Positions 26,715-38,664 of a stretch of 64,000 nt of DNA are shown in pieces (within the stretch, counting starts at the first letter, position 1; each line of letters starts with the position of its first letter). Origin of the DNA: Ridgeia piscesae (lineage: Eukaryota; Annelida; Polychaeta; Sabellida; Siboglinidae); assembly GCA_025642075.2 (NCBI GenBank), contig JAODUO010000040.1:191501-255500 (forward strand). Reading direction: 5' to 3'. A program made the position numbers and the translations under genes. The notes beneath the pieces are model-generated. The model was given only the letters and a program-made list of their open reading frames with translations. It made no database searches and had not been told where the DNA came from.

Positions 26715-29636
26715 CTGGAAAATAAGAGAACCGATTGTACATGACAACATGACACAGCAAGCTTAGAGCAGTCGCTATATAATTACATGTGAAAATAAAA
26801 AATTCACTTGCACCATGTGCTGTAACAGCTTAATTAATATTATATTCTGCAATGGCCTGGCCCCAATTCTGGGTGTCTCTTGCACTTAAATTACAGTGAT
26901 GAGCCATAGGTGTGATTCTTCAATCAGTTATGTATTAACTGATTAAAAAACCTCAACAACAGTAAACTAATATAATTTGGTTTCTATTACATTAATAATT
27001 CAATTTATTTTATTTTATGATGTTATTAAAACAAATCTTTTACACCTTGTAATTAGACTGACAAAGTTTGTAATGTTTGTAATACAGGACAGGACAAATT
27101 TTGCACACTTACAATCAAGTCATGAATAATTTGTCATTTCATGGTGTTTCATTATTTCTGGATGAATGAGGTTTACATGCTGTATATTTCTTAGCTTTTG
27201 GTGAAATATATGTGGTTATCTTTTCTGAACTGGTTAGAAGCACCCCTAAAAGCAACATTATTTCGTCTTATATAACAAATAATAAATTTCTACAAATTCT
27301 AATCTATGAAGATCGTTAACAAATGTACATAGGCCCACATAGCTGCCATGTTTCAAGGTGTCAGCTTGCACTATATCAATATATCAATATTTTAAAGTCA
27401 GGTTAGTGGCTTGGGGCACTGGGACTGTGTCGACCTTTAAAGAGCAGTTGGAGGCGACTAGTAGCGTCAGAGGGATGACCCTTCAGCACCAGCTGTCTCT
27501 CTCTTGCCACAGACTTCACTGACTCTCAAATGTTACGATGGCTAAAATGGGATAACTATCTCTTTCTGGTTACAAAACCAACCAAATGATCAATGTTATT
27601 GCTTAAAGAGGGACTGAAAAGGCCGAACAAGCACAGGCCAAACATAAGAACATATAATTTACAGTACTTGTCACCATAATTTGACAACCACAGCGTCACG
27701 GTATATTTTAAATATCTTTTCAAACTGAGCTACTTTCTACTGAGCTAAGGGGCGTGTCTCAGTACATCCGGTTTGACTCGACAATGTAGCAGCCAGTTGA
27801 TAGCCGATGCAGCATCGCTCTTGCAAAAACTGATGAAAAACAAATAAAATTAAACAAATTAATGGACTAATGCGTAATAGATATACTATAATTGTAAGCA
27901 CTTGACACATAGGACACCTATCGTGTATATAAGGCACCATATCTTTGTTTTTGCGCAGAAATGTTTAATAACGAAGAAAACCGAAAACAAAACAAAATGG
28001 CGATACACAGTGTTCTATGTCGACGATTTAGGCACTGAAAAAAAATCTTTTCAGTTTGTCTGATAAGTGAATATGCTTCTGTCACCATTAATGTATACCT
28101 ATATAGTGCATATGGAATGTTACAGCTGTGTTTCAGTTCCCCTTTAATTATCAAAACGCATCTAAGCTCTACATAAATCTTGATACAAAAATAAAGATAA
28201 AAAAGAAAGAACCATCCTAAGTTCTTAGACAACACCAAAAGGAGCAAATCCCCCCAAAAGGATCACAGAAATATTTTAGAACATGACCCTGTCAGTGTAA
28301 TACAACCATATATCCAGCCGCTCTGGTAGCCAGAATATGGATCACTGCGTACTGACAGGCCATTACATTTAATACCAACAAATACACCAGGTGGCAGCAC
28401 CAGCACCAGCAGTTGTCTGGCCTTTGATGTGTGAGTATCAGGAGCCAGGCACCAGCATCTAAAGGTCACGCTGGCACGCGGCCAACTACATAAATCAACT
28501 CCACACCCAAACTGACAAATAACACGTGTCTCGATTAATGGACCTGCACCTTGTGTGAGCGTGACCATTAAACATATTTCCCTCGCGGTTTCATAGATAC
28601 ACAATGTAGACTAGAAAATGAAGATATGAATAACCTCATTTCCCTTGTGTCTTCGCATATAGATACTGTCTAGTCTACAGCTTCAAGATGTAATCAGACA
28701 TATTTCCCTCGTGGCTTCGTAGATCAAAAATTAGACCAAAAATGTACGTGTGGGTAAAATGTTGGACAGTCACTACCAAAGGGCAGACACACCTACTATC
28801 ATATATAGCTGAACGACAACTTGCTATCATATAGCTGTACAAATTACATCCTAAATCATATTTGACCTCTATGAAATTAACTTAGCCTCGGTAATAATCT
28901 AGATGAAATGCAACAAGCAAAATTTGTGTAGGTAGAGTTTAAACAAAACATGCATCAGGATCAAAGAATTGCATAAGTTGACTTCACCATTATTATTATT
29001 AATGCATTGCTTCATCCATATTTATTTTATTAAATCTACATGCTTGTGTCCTTGTCTTAATAATATCGCATATTTTTATTTAAAAAATTCAAGTTTGTCA
29101 CCTTTCACATAATATGATGAGAAAAGTCCATGAGTGGTGAAATAGGCAACAGTGCTGTCACCTGGTGTGCATAGACATAACTAATTTAACCTTTCTTACA
29201 TTCCATGCAGGATAGCTCTAAATCTTCTGTCCATTTAATACAACCACAATGCTAAATTGCAAAAGGAATTGTTTTGTTTAGTAAAACCAAATCTATGTCT
29301 ATAAATGAACTTGTACTTTTTAGAAATCAGTAAATTAGATTGAAAACATAGTAATAATTAGCGGCAGCGGTAACTGGCCGTGTTTTGTCTTTTGATAGCT
29401 GTCAAACGGTGCACTCGCTCGTTGTCTACCTGTCACTGTCAGTTTGTCATATTAGGGGGCATTTGTTCGATTCTTTTGTAATACTATTCACAGTGTACCT
29501 TGTGTACTTGTTATATTTTGCATGTTATTAGTAATCGCAAATAAGGCATATGAAACAGGCAATTGTTTCCTTTATTATACCATAGATGAAAGTATATTAA
29601 TTTTGATATATAATTTTCATTTTTTCCATATTTCAG

Positions 29637-29698
29637 AAGCTGAGCCTGAGGTAGCAGGAGCTTGCCGACTCACAGACCGACCCATTGCAGCCTGCTGA
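29637..29698 (+). CDS. Very short candidate terminal exon, plus strand
   Basis: A strong acceptor (a T-rich tract ending CATATTTCAG at 29636) is followed by 19 open codons and TGA in one frame, peptide AEPEVAGACRLTDRPIAAC. AATAAA lies at 30079-30084. No family or partner exon is visible. Its short length makes chance likely. Confidence 0.15.
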
Positions 29699-30707
29699 CA
29701 TTATCCCCCGTGATATCTTTAGCATCATTCTATATAGATATGTTTAGAGACTAAGAAAATATATACTTTACATATTTTGACAAGCATGGAATTTATAATG
29801 CACACTGAGCTACCATTTATCTATACCCATGTTCAGCTTTCATGATACATGCATTGCAATGTGAATATATTTTACGTATTTTTGACTACAATTTCTGTTC
29901 TAATTGACAGAGTATATATTGTTTATCATAATGAAACATTACATTTGTTGTATTTGTTTGTGTATATTGGCAGGGATTGGGTAATAATCTCAAATTCATA
30001 CAAAAATATTGACCTTTATATTTGATATGATTTTTTTTAATAACTACACATTTGTAATTTTTATGTAATTTGTAGACAAATAAATACTGTTTCAGAAAAT
30101 GTATACTTTTGTGTATTTGCCTACAATTGTTTTCATTCTAGAACCTTCCATCCCTCCTTTAGTCATAGCAGCATTTGCCTAAGAAATTTGGTCCTCATAA
30201 GGTTAATCAGGAGCATTCTATATACCATTTCATATTCTTGATGAGTTAGCTTTTCTTTTGTAATATTAGCTAAGGTGCAAAGGTTGAAATCATGAACCCA
30301 TGTAAGAATCTCGGTGAGATGATATCACAGACACAACTGAGGGTAATAATCTAACTTCAGATTATTATAGAAAAACTGAACAGTGACAAGGATAATTGCA
30401 TGGTCTATCATAATTTGCAAACAAACTGTTACAATTACACTTGCATAAATTCTGACACAATGTTTTTGGTCTACTCCCAATGAGTTAATTTGTTTTGTTT
30501 ATCTGATTTTGTTTGGACGAATAAATCATAATTTTTTGGCTACACTCAGTTTATTTATAATGAACATTATACTAAAATCTGACACTTGCTAAACTTGCAT
30601 CAGTAATCATTTGATTATTGTCATTACTGCACTATAATCATGTAATTATTGCACTATATTTGCGGTCTGTACCCTCGACTGATTGATCAATTATAAGCAG
30701 TAACTGT

Positions 30708-31657
30708 GGCCTCCCTGTGGTCGTGGTTGTGGTCTGTCCCCACTAAGTATACTGTGGTCTCCCCTGTGGTTGTGGTCTGTCCCCACTAAGTCTACTGTGG
30801 TCTCCCCGTGGTTGTGGTCTGTCCCCACTAAGTCTACTGTGGTCTCCCCTGTGGTTGTGGTCTGTCCACACTAAGTCTACTGTGGTCTCCCCTGTGGTTG
30901 TGGTCTGTCCCCACTAAGTCTACTGTGGTCTCCCCTGTGGTTGTGGTCTGCCCACACTAAGTCTACTGTGGTCTCCCCGTGGTTGTGGTCTGTCCCCACT
31001 AAGTCTACTGTGGTCTCCCCAGTGGTTGTGGTCTGCCCACACTAAGTCTACTGTGGTCTCCCCCGTGGTTGTGGTCTGTCCCCACTAAGTCTACTGTGGT
31101 CTCCCCCGTGGTTGTGGTCTGTCCCACACTAAGTCTACTGTGGTCTCCCCGTGGTTGTGGTCTGTCCCCACTAAGTCTACTGTGGTCTCCCCTGTGGTTG
31201 TGGTCTGTCCACACTAAGTCTACTGTGGTCTCCCCTGTGGTTGTGGTCTGTCCCCACTAAGTCTACTGTGGTCTCCCCCGTGGTTGTGGTCTGTCCCCAC
31301 TAAGTCTACTGTGGTCTCCCCCGTGGTTGTGGTCTGTCCCCACTAAGTCTACTGTGGTCTCCCCCGTGGTTGTGGTCTGCCCACACTAAGTCTACTGTGG
31401 TCTCCCCCGTGGTTGTGGTCTGTCCACACTAAGTCTACTGTGGTCTCCCCCGTGGTTGTGGTCTGTCCACACTAAGTCTACTGTGGTCTCCCCCGTGGTT
31501 GTGGTCTGTCCCCACTAAGTCTACTGTGGTCTCCCCGTGGTTGTGGTCTGTCCCCACTAAGTCTACTGTGGTCTCCCCCGTGGTTGTGGTCTGTCCCCAC
31601 TAAGTCTACTGTGGTCTCCCCCGTGGTTGTGGTCTGTCCCCACTAAGTCTACTGTGG
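30708..31657. repeat. ~42-bp minisatellite, about 22 copies
   Basis: The unit GTGGTTGTGGTCTGTCCCCA followed by CTAAGTCTACTGTGGTCTCC varies in the number of C and in CCCCA/CCACA. The last copy runs up to the edge of the 31789-31662 exon, so the exon's donor falls inside the repeat. Each unit carries three TGTGGT words. Confidence 0.97.
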
Positions 31658-31661
31658 TCAC

Positions 31662-31789
31662 CATCTTTGGTGGTGTGGTGTGGTACAGCAGCGGTGTGCC
31701 TGTGGTCAGCGTTGTGTCCAGCGAGGCAGTAGAGGACAGGGATGTTGGCTCCAGTATGATCTGTTCATCTTCCAGCGTCCAGACAGCAC
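31662..31789 (-). CDS. First shared coding exon (Thr/Ser-rich)
   Basis: The exon is 128 bases long: acceptor GGTCACAG before 31789, with a branch-like ACTAAT about 20 bases upstream. It enters after one base of a codon and leaves in phase 0. The 42 codons read AVWTLEDEQIILEPTSLSST, then a Thr-rich tail ending HTTPPKM. The preceding single base supplied by every upstream candidate exon makes G or R. The donor is unusual: GTGACC at 31661, or GTAGAC nine bases on (exon end 31653), both in phase and both within the neighbouring minisatellite. The composition is unlike the surrounding repeats. Residues EDEQIILEP suggest an acidic short motif. No domain is recognised. Confidence 0.65.
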
Positions 31790-32989
31790 CTGTGACCAAC
31801 TCAATATTAGTCTCCACATGTCCACTCGATCTCCACACATCAATTCTCCACACATCCATTCACCACGTATCCACTCTCCACCCATCCAAGTGTCGATCTA
31901 CTCTCCACATGTGCTCTCTCCATGCGTCCCATCTCCACACGTCCACTCAGCACGTACCTGTATTTCCAACTACACTCACACACGACATGACATGATGTGA
32001 CCTGACAAACGTGTCCCACTGTCTCTGATCTTACACATCACGTGTGGAATATGTGATAAATAATAAATATCAATATAATGTCAACATGAAAAAAACATCT
32101 CGCGGGAATACCTAGCCTTCGTACACTTCACGAATGGTGTTGGGAAATATGACATGGCTTCTCAGTGACACTCCTATTATCCATGTGATTTGATGCATTG
32201 ATAGTCCAACACCTACCAAAATGCACATAATATTTCTCCACGTTCACATAACCTTCAGTTGCCAATCATATTTAAATTCTGGGAATCACGTTTGGTAATA
32301 CCACCAACAAAACACGCGTCGATAGAGAGGCGTGGCCCCTGACATTAGCAGTGACAGAATGAGCAAGTAGAAGTAAGCGGAAGACAAAACATTATGGAAA
32401 AGTCATCTGGTCAGGCTGTAGGTCAGTGGTGGTAGCAGTAACGTGTCAACATAATTGACCTTTCACGGTGGCAGCCTGTTGGCAGTGACTCTGTAATCCA
32501 TGTGACAGTGATAATCTCAGCCGGCTGATTACACACCCACTCATACAGATGCACGGCAGCTCACTCATGTAACCTCACTAGCCACTGCTGTCACAGGTAT
32601 AGTATTAGTTACATTCACTGTTAATAGAGACATGTCCAAATGTCCCAGCTTCTGTCAATTACGGGCCATGTATATGACTTCGAGTAGCTGTGAGTATTGA
32701 GTGGATGCTGTGCTACACGAGGACTTACCTTTACCGTTTGTAATTCCAGTTTATTGTGCAAAATGTTAGGTTATGTAGAAATCATGCTTTATCACATTGA
32801 TCTCACCAGAAATACTTCTGCTGCTTTTTTACTGCAGTTTTGATGACCAGTCAAGTCACATACTTAGGCAGTGACAATGATTAATTAATCAACACCAGAA
32901 GATGTTAATAGTCTTCTAGCACTTGACTGAGTTTATAACGTGGTAGTTAGTACCAGTTAATACACCAGATGATGACTGCATGGCAGCAT

Positions 32990-33670
32990 CCAAAAGATGA
33001 CTGAGGCTGACTGCACCAATGACTGACGGCTGACAGCACCAATGACTGATGGCTGACTGAATTGATGACTGACTGCACCAATGATTGATGTCTGACTGAA
33101 TTGATGTCTGACTGCACTAATGTTAGGTTATGTAGCTGACTGCACCAATGGCTGACTGAACTGATGGCTGGCTGCACCAATAACTGATGGCTGACTGAAC
33201 TGTTGGCTGACTGCACTGATGGCTAGCTGCACCAATGACTGATGGCTGACTGAACTGATGGCTGACTGCACCAATGGCTGACTGCACCAATGGCTGACTG
33301 GGTTAGTGACTGACTAGGCTGATAGTCTACTTGACTGACGGATAACATGACCGATTTCACCAATGGCTGATGGCTGACTGAACTGATTGCTGCCTGCACC
33401 AAAGATTGATGGCTGACTGAACTTATGTCTGACAGCACCAAGCAGTTCAGTCAGCCATCAGCCACTGATGTTTGTCAGCACCAATGGTTGGTGGCTGACT
33501 GAATTGATGGCTGGCTTGGTTAGTGACTGACTAAACTGATAGTCTACTTGACTGATGGATGACATGACTGATTGCTAATTGACCTGACGACTGACTGAAC
33601 TGATTTCTAACTGACTGAACTGATGACCTGACTGGACCCATGGTTAACTGAATTGATGGCAGAATGTTGC
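32990..33670. repeat. Degenerate minisatellite of GGCTGACTGAACTGATG type
   Basis: Units of roughly 17-40 bases alternate ACTGCACCAATG and CTGACTGAACTGATGG. One stretch (33439-33463) is inverted relative to the rest. Confidence 0.85.
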
Positions 33671-34444
33671 CTAGACTGATGGGTGACTGAACTGACTAGA
33701 GCTAATGATCAGTGGGGTCTCCACACAATTCTCTTCAGGTCTCTCATCACATACATGTATTTCAGTCTTGGTGACGACACAGTGAAAGCTGCATTGGGGT
33801 CAGACCACAGTTGTTTTTCTCATGTCAGTGTTAAAGTTTTCCTTTTAATATTTAATAATGTTCCTTTTAATATTTTGAAAACAATTAATTAAGCATCCAC
33901 CATTTCCCTACTTTTTGGGTATACGTGAAATGTACATCAACGGTTCTCGGTGGTTTTAAGAGTTTTAATGAAACTCAGCATGTTTTACACAAATGCTCTT
34001 TAAACGTTGGCGTTGTTGCTGATTACTCAGAATCGTGTCACCTGTGATTATTCATGTCCACTGCTTTCACTAGATGACCTAGAGCAACATCACAAACACG
34101 TAAACTCATGCCAACAGACGTGGTCCTTTCTACGAAACAGCAATGTTTGTTGGTCGATATTTTGCGTGTAACTCTTCTTGTGGGAGACAGCCGACGAGTC
34201 GACTTAGTGACTTGAGTGCAATGTGGCACCTGCCTCCAAAGCGGGCTGTTCGTATCTGTAGATCTATGCAGGAGCGATGGGAGCAATCAATGCTATCAGT
34301 CCATACCTCCTGTGTCTCACAGGTGCTGTGAAGTCAGGACGAGAGGCTCAAGACACTGGGCAGTCTGTGGCTACTCAGTGGTCAGCCCCACCCAATCAAT
34401 GCACAAGTCTCACTGTCTGGGCTCAGACAGAATTTCATATACAC

Positions 34445-34735
34445 ATGTATGAACATATTGTCACTATAGATGCACTGTCACCATAGATGCATTGTTCCTC
34501 TCGATGCACTGTCAATATAGATCATGATGTACTATCGTTATTGATTCAGTGTTTCTATAGACGCACTGTCACTTTAGATGCACTGTCAACAGATGCACTG
34601 TCGTTATAGATGCAGTGCTGCTATAGATGCACTGTCACTCCAGATACACTGTCGCCATAGATGCATTATAGCCATAGATGTACTGAGTATGGCCATAGAT
34701 GCACTATCATCATAAAAACACTGCCCCATACATGC
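34445..34735. repeat. Degenerate ~20-bp array (ATAGATGCACTGTC type)
   Basis: About a dozen diverged copies of ATAGATGCACTGTC with variable spacers. Confidence 0.8.
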
Positions 34736-35100
34736 AAACTAGTACATCCAAGATCAATGACCCATTGAGGAAGTGAGTGAATATAGAAAGAGGTGAGTGG
34801 ACTTCAGCACCAGTGAGTAGATGCATTTACAGTGGCTCAAAGTTAGCACGTTAATATCTAGTGTATAAATGTCTAGAGATATCATTTGTGGCTAACTCTG
34901 CTCTACCCGAATTATTTGTTGCAGAAAATACAACCAACCAAACCCCCACGTGCTGTGAATAAGTGATGTTGCAAGTGAGTGATTTAGAACCCCAATATCA
35001 CCAAGTTATTACACGGCAGCAATGCAATTGACAGCGACCAGACGAAACATGTTTTATGATGTCATCTCACTGGGACATGGCCAGTGCCCTGGAGACAGAG

Positions 35101-36285
35101 GTCATGATTGTGTGAATCTTCAGTTTGTACAGGTCAAAGAGGCCATGATTGCGTGAATCTTCAGTCTGTACAGGTCAAAGACGCCGTGATTGCGTGAATC
35201 TTCAGTCTGTACAGGTCAAAGACGCCGTGATTGCGTGAATCTTCAGTCTGTACAAGTCAAAGACGCCGTGATTGCGTGAATCTTCAGTCTGTACAGGTCA
35301 AAGAGGCCATGATAGCGTGAATCTTCAGTTTGTACAGGTCAAAGAGGCCATGATTGCGTGAATCTTCAGTCTGTACAGGTCAAAGACGCCGTGATTGCGT
35401 GAATCTTCAGTCTGTACAGGTCAAAGAGGCCATGATTGCGTGAATCTTCAGTCTGTACAGGTCAAAGACGCCGTGATTGCATGAATCTTCAGTCTGTACA
35501 GGTCAAAGACGCTGTGATTGCGTGAATCTTCAGTCTGTACAGGTCAAAGAGGCCATGATTGCGTGAATCTTCAGTCTGTACAGGTCAAAGAGGCCATGAT
35601 TGCGTGAATCTTCAGTCTGTACAGGTCAAAGACGCCGTGATTGCGTGAATCTTCAGTCTGTACAGGTCAAAGACGCCGTGATTGCGTGAATCTTCAGTCT
35701 GTACAGGTCAAAGACGCCGTGATTGCGTGAATCTTCAGTCTGTACAGGTCAAAGAGGCCATGATTGCGTGAATCATCAGTCTGTACAGGTCAAAGACGCC
35801 GTGATTGCGTGAATCTTCAGTCTGTACAGGTCAAAGAGGCCATGATTGCGTGAATCTTCAGTCTGTACAGATCAAAGAGGCCATGATAGCGTGAATCTTC
35901 AGTCTGTACAGGTCAAAGAGGCCATGATTGCGTGAATCTTCAGTCTGTACAGGTCAAAGACGCCGTGATTGCGTGAATCTTCAGTCTGTACAGGTCAAAG
36001 AGGCCATGATTGCGTGAATCTTCAGTCTGTACAGGTCAAAGACGCCGTGATTGCGTGAATCTTCAGTCTGTACAGGTCAAAGACGCCGTGATTGCGTGAA
36101 TCTTCAGTCTGTACAGGTCAAAGAGGCCATGATTGCGTGAATCTTCAGTCTGTACAGGTCAAAGAGGCCATGATAGCGTGAATCTTCAGTCTGTACAGGT
36201 CAAAGAGGCCATGATAGCGTGAATCTTCAGTCTGTACAGATCAAAGAGGCCATGATAGCATGAATCTTCAGTCTGTACAGGCCAG
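35101..36285. repeat. 41-bp minisatellite, about 29 copies
   Basis: The unit GTACAGGTCAAAGA(G/C)GCC followed by (A/G)TGATTGCGTGAATCTTCAGT. Two main variants, GAGGCCATGAT and GACGCCGTGAT, are interspersed along the array, which points to repeated conversion or unequal exchange. Every unit contains AGGTCA, or AGATCA in a few. Confidence 0.97.
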
Positions 36286-38015
36286 AGGCTACACTTTTGC
36301 AATGATGCAGACATTTTGCGCTAACCCCGTTCCGACCATAGCCAGATTCCACTACCCATGATACAACAGTGCATACTGGAAAAAAAACCTATTTATTGTG
36401 TGTAAATGTTGCATTTTTTAATGTCTGTAGTGATTTTGTCTAACTGTGTATCTGCCAACAGTTCAGTCATCACAGCGCTAACACATCAGGTGGCTGAACA
36501 CACTTGTAATAATGTCACTACACAGCTACTAAACGCAAACTACAGTCTTCCTTGTTACATGTCATAGGTTTATACAGAAACATCAGAGCTTTAGGCAGAA
36601 ACAACAGCAGCATGCATCATTTCTCTTGATAAATGAAATGACGTTCCAAGAAATGTTGCTACCTGCATTCTTCATGTGGACATTCAGTCCATAAGCTATG
36701 GCAATAAACTTCCCTGATACGTAGCTTTGATGTAATTTAAAACTATAAAATTTGCTTAGATCTGCCTGGAAATGAGATCTCGGCGAGAATGTTGTACATA
36801 TTGGATGCAGTAATACAATAAAGTGGTAGATGCCCCTGATGTGACCACGTCACTTGACCAGCATAGTAATAGTAGTAGTGACCCACCGCGAAGGCTGCGT
36901 GTAGTCGTGTATTAGCAGACATGCACGTATGCACGTACATTATGTCCCAAGAAACACGTAAGTCTCTGCTCCATAACATGCAATGAAAGGTCGCAGGTCA
37001 ACTATGACACCATGCCAAGATTGCCAACTGATCTTGCGAGTGTCCCAGGTGTGGACCACTCCACCAGCAGCTCATACATTTTCCGTAAGCCTGTTTTATT
37101 ATTTCACCATTTAGTATAGTCGCAGAGACAGCCGAGTGTCACGACCACGGCCAGCCGTATAACAGTGATGCCCTGTGGGTATGGCAGATTAAAGGCACTG
37201 ATAGGAATAAACACATCCGTACTCGCTGTCCATAAACGCAGTCAGACTGCTATGAAATGGTGACACTCACTGTCATTTTATTCTCTAATCTTGCAGCGGT
37301 GATAAAAGCTCGTTGTGATTCCGCCAGCCAGTTCACCGACAGCTGTACGCATACGCAGGGGTTATAACTCAACAACAGACCTGAGACAATAAACTGCAAA
37401 TAAACCGAACCACAGTTTTGTTCTCGCATGGTGACAGTCGACCGTAACATTTTGACCTGACAGCTTTACTGTCATTTGACATGATTCTTTGTAATACATA
37501 ATAGTACCAAAAAAACAGGGTTATAATTAACCCTCACAAATTCAACTGAATACATAAATTGTAATCTAGAGCTTGTTTGTATATTCTGCCGGCATAATAA
37601 AGTAAGCCATAAAGTAATACATTTATGTTTGAATTGTTGTTTAATAAGTATATAGCCTATAATTAATCTAGTTAATAATATCGCTGTTTCAAATGTATAT
37701 TATTTCCAGGAATTTACAATAGTTGCTTGGCACAACTGAAGCAAAACAAGCAAAATTAAATGAAGAAAAGAATATGACGACTGATTCATGACGATCACCA
37801 GACTGACAGATGAATTATACAAACGACAGTGATGACTAATGCAGATAGGGTGATACTGCAGAGAGCATGATCATGAAAGGCAATGATTGATAAATACCTG
37901 TGAGTTTTGTGAATGATTGGTCTAATAAAAGTGTCATCATAAATGTGTGGATGCACGCAACTTACTGACACAAGGTGACAATTAACACATGCTCTGCTGT
38001 AGTCACAATGTACAC
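36286..38015 (-). other. Intron or 5' region, one weak exon candidate
   Basis: Nothing is supported apart from the candidate exon at 37450-37271. Confidence 0.4.
37271..37450 (-). CDS. Candidate alternative first exon ending in phase 0
   Basis: Sixty codons run open from an ATG at 37450 to a GTGAGT donor after 37271. A second ATG at 37429 has a good ACC context and gives MREQNCGSVYLQFIVSGL. The middle (FIVSGLLLSY) is hydrophobic. The exon ends in phase 0, which fits the 26714-26677 exon but not the 31789 exon, so it would be used by a transcript skipping the latter. A TTTATTTGCAG inside could alternatively make the 3' two-thirds an internal exon. This is a donor plus an open frame only. Confidence 0.3.
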
Positions 38016-38636
38016 CTTCACTCATGCCTTATAGTCACAATGTACACCTTCACTCATGCCTTATAGTCACAATGTACACCTCCACTTGTGCCCTATAGTC
38101 ACAATGTACACTTCCACTGTGCCCTATAGTCACAATGTACACGTCCACTCGTGCCCTATAGTCACAATGTACACGTCCACTCGTGCCTTATAGTCACAAT
38201 GTACACCTCCACTCGTGCCCTATAGTCACAATGTACACCTTCACTCATGCCCTATAGTCACAATGTACACCTCCACTCGTGCCCTATAGGCACAATGTAC
38301 ACCTCCACTCGTGCCCTATAGGCACAATGTACACCTCCACTCGAGCCTTATAGTCAGAATGTACACCTCCACTCGTGCCTTATAGGCACAATGTACACGT
38401 CCACTCGTGCCCTATAGTCACAATGTACACCTCCACTCGTGCCCTATAGGCACAATGTACACCTCCACTCGTGCCCTATAGGCACAATGTACACCTCCAC
38501 TCGAGCCTTATAGTCAGAATGTAAACATCCACTCGTGCCCTATAGTCACAATGTACACGTCCACTCGTGCCCTATAGGCACAATGTACACCTCCACTCGT
38601 GCCTTATAGTCAGAATGTACACCTCCACTCGTGCCT
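38016..38636. repeat. 32-bp minisatellite, about 19 copies
   Basis: The unit CCTATAGTCACAATGTACAC followed by CTCCACTCGTGC, with C/T and T/G switches. It stops a few bases short of the donor at 38639. Confidence 0.96.
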
Positions 38637-38639
38637 TAC

Positions 38640-38664
38640 CTTGATACAGCAAACATGTGCGCAT
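38640..38664 (-). CDS. Weak candidate alternative first exon
   Basis: A GTAAGG donor follows 38640. The phase-1 frame contains an ATG at 38664 giving MRTCLLYQ and then the shared G. The Kozak context is poor, and the same donor sequence resembles the minisatellite unit (GTGCCTTA), so the donor may be a chance product of the array edge. A second donor-like site, ATGCAG before GTAGGT, lies about 70 bases upstream. Confidence 0.2.

Larger units (their letters stand above)
26715..31661 (-). other. Intron
   Basis: AT-rich intron with the 30708-31657 minisatellite at its 5' end in the transcript. Apart from a weak plus-strand candidate at 29637-29698, nothing coding is supported. Confidence 0.55.

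Noticed and set aside
28263..28604. 113-codon minus-strand frame
   Set aside because: No recognisable domain, no fitting splice sites, odd composition (Cys/Trp-rich); judged a chance frame.
34143..34486. Overlapping plus-strand frames of 62-78 codons
   Set aside because: Three frames are open together with no domain or splice support.
35101..36285. A CRISPR array
   Set aside because: Units are contiguous tandem repeats without unique spacers, in an animal genome.
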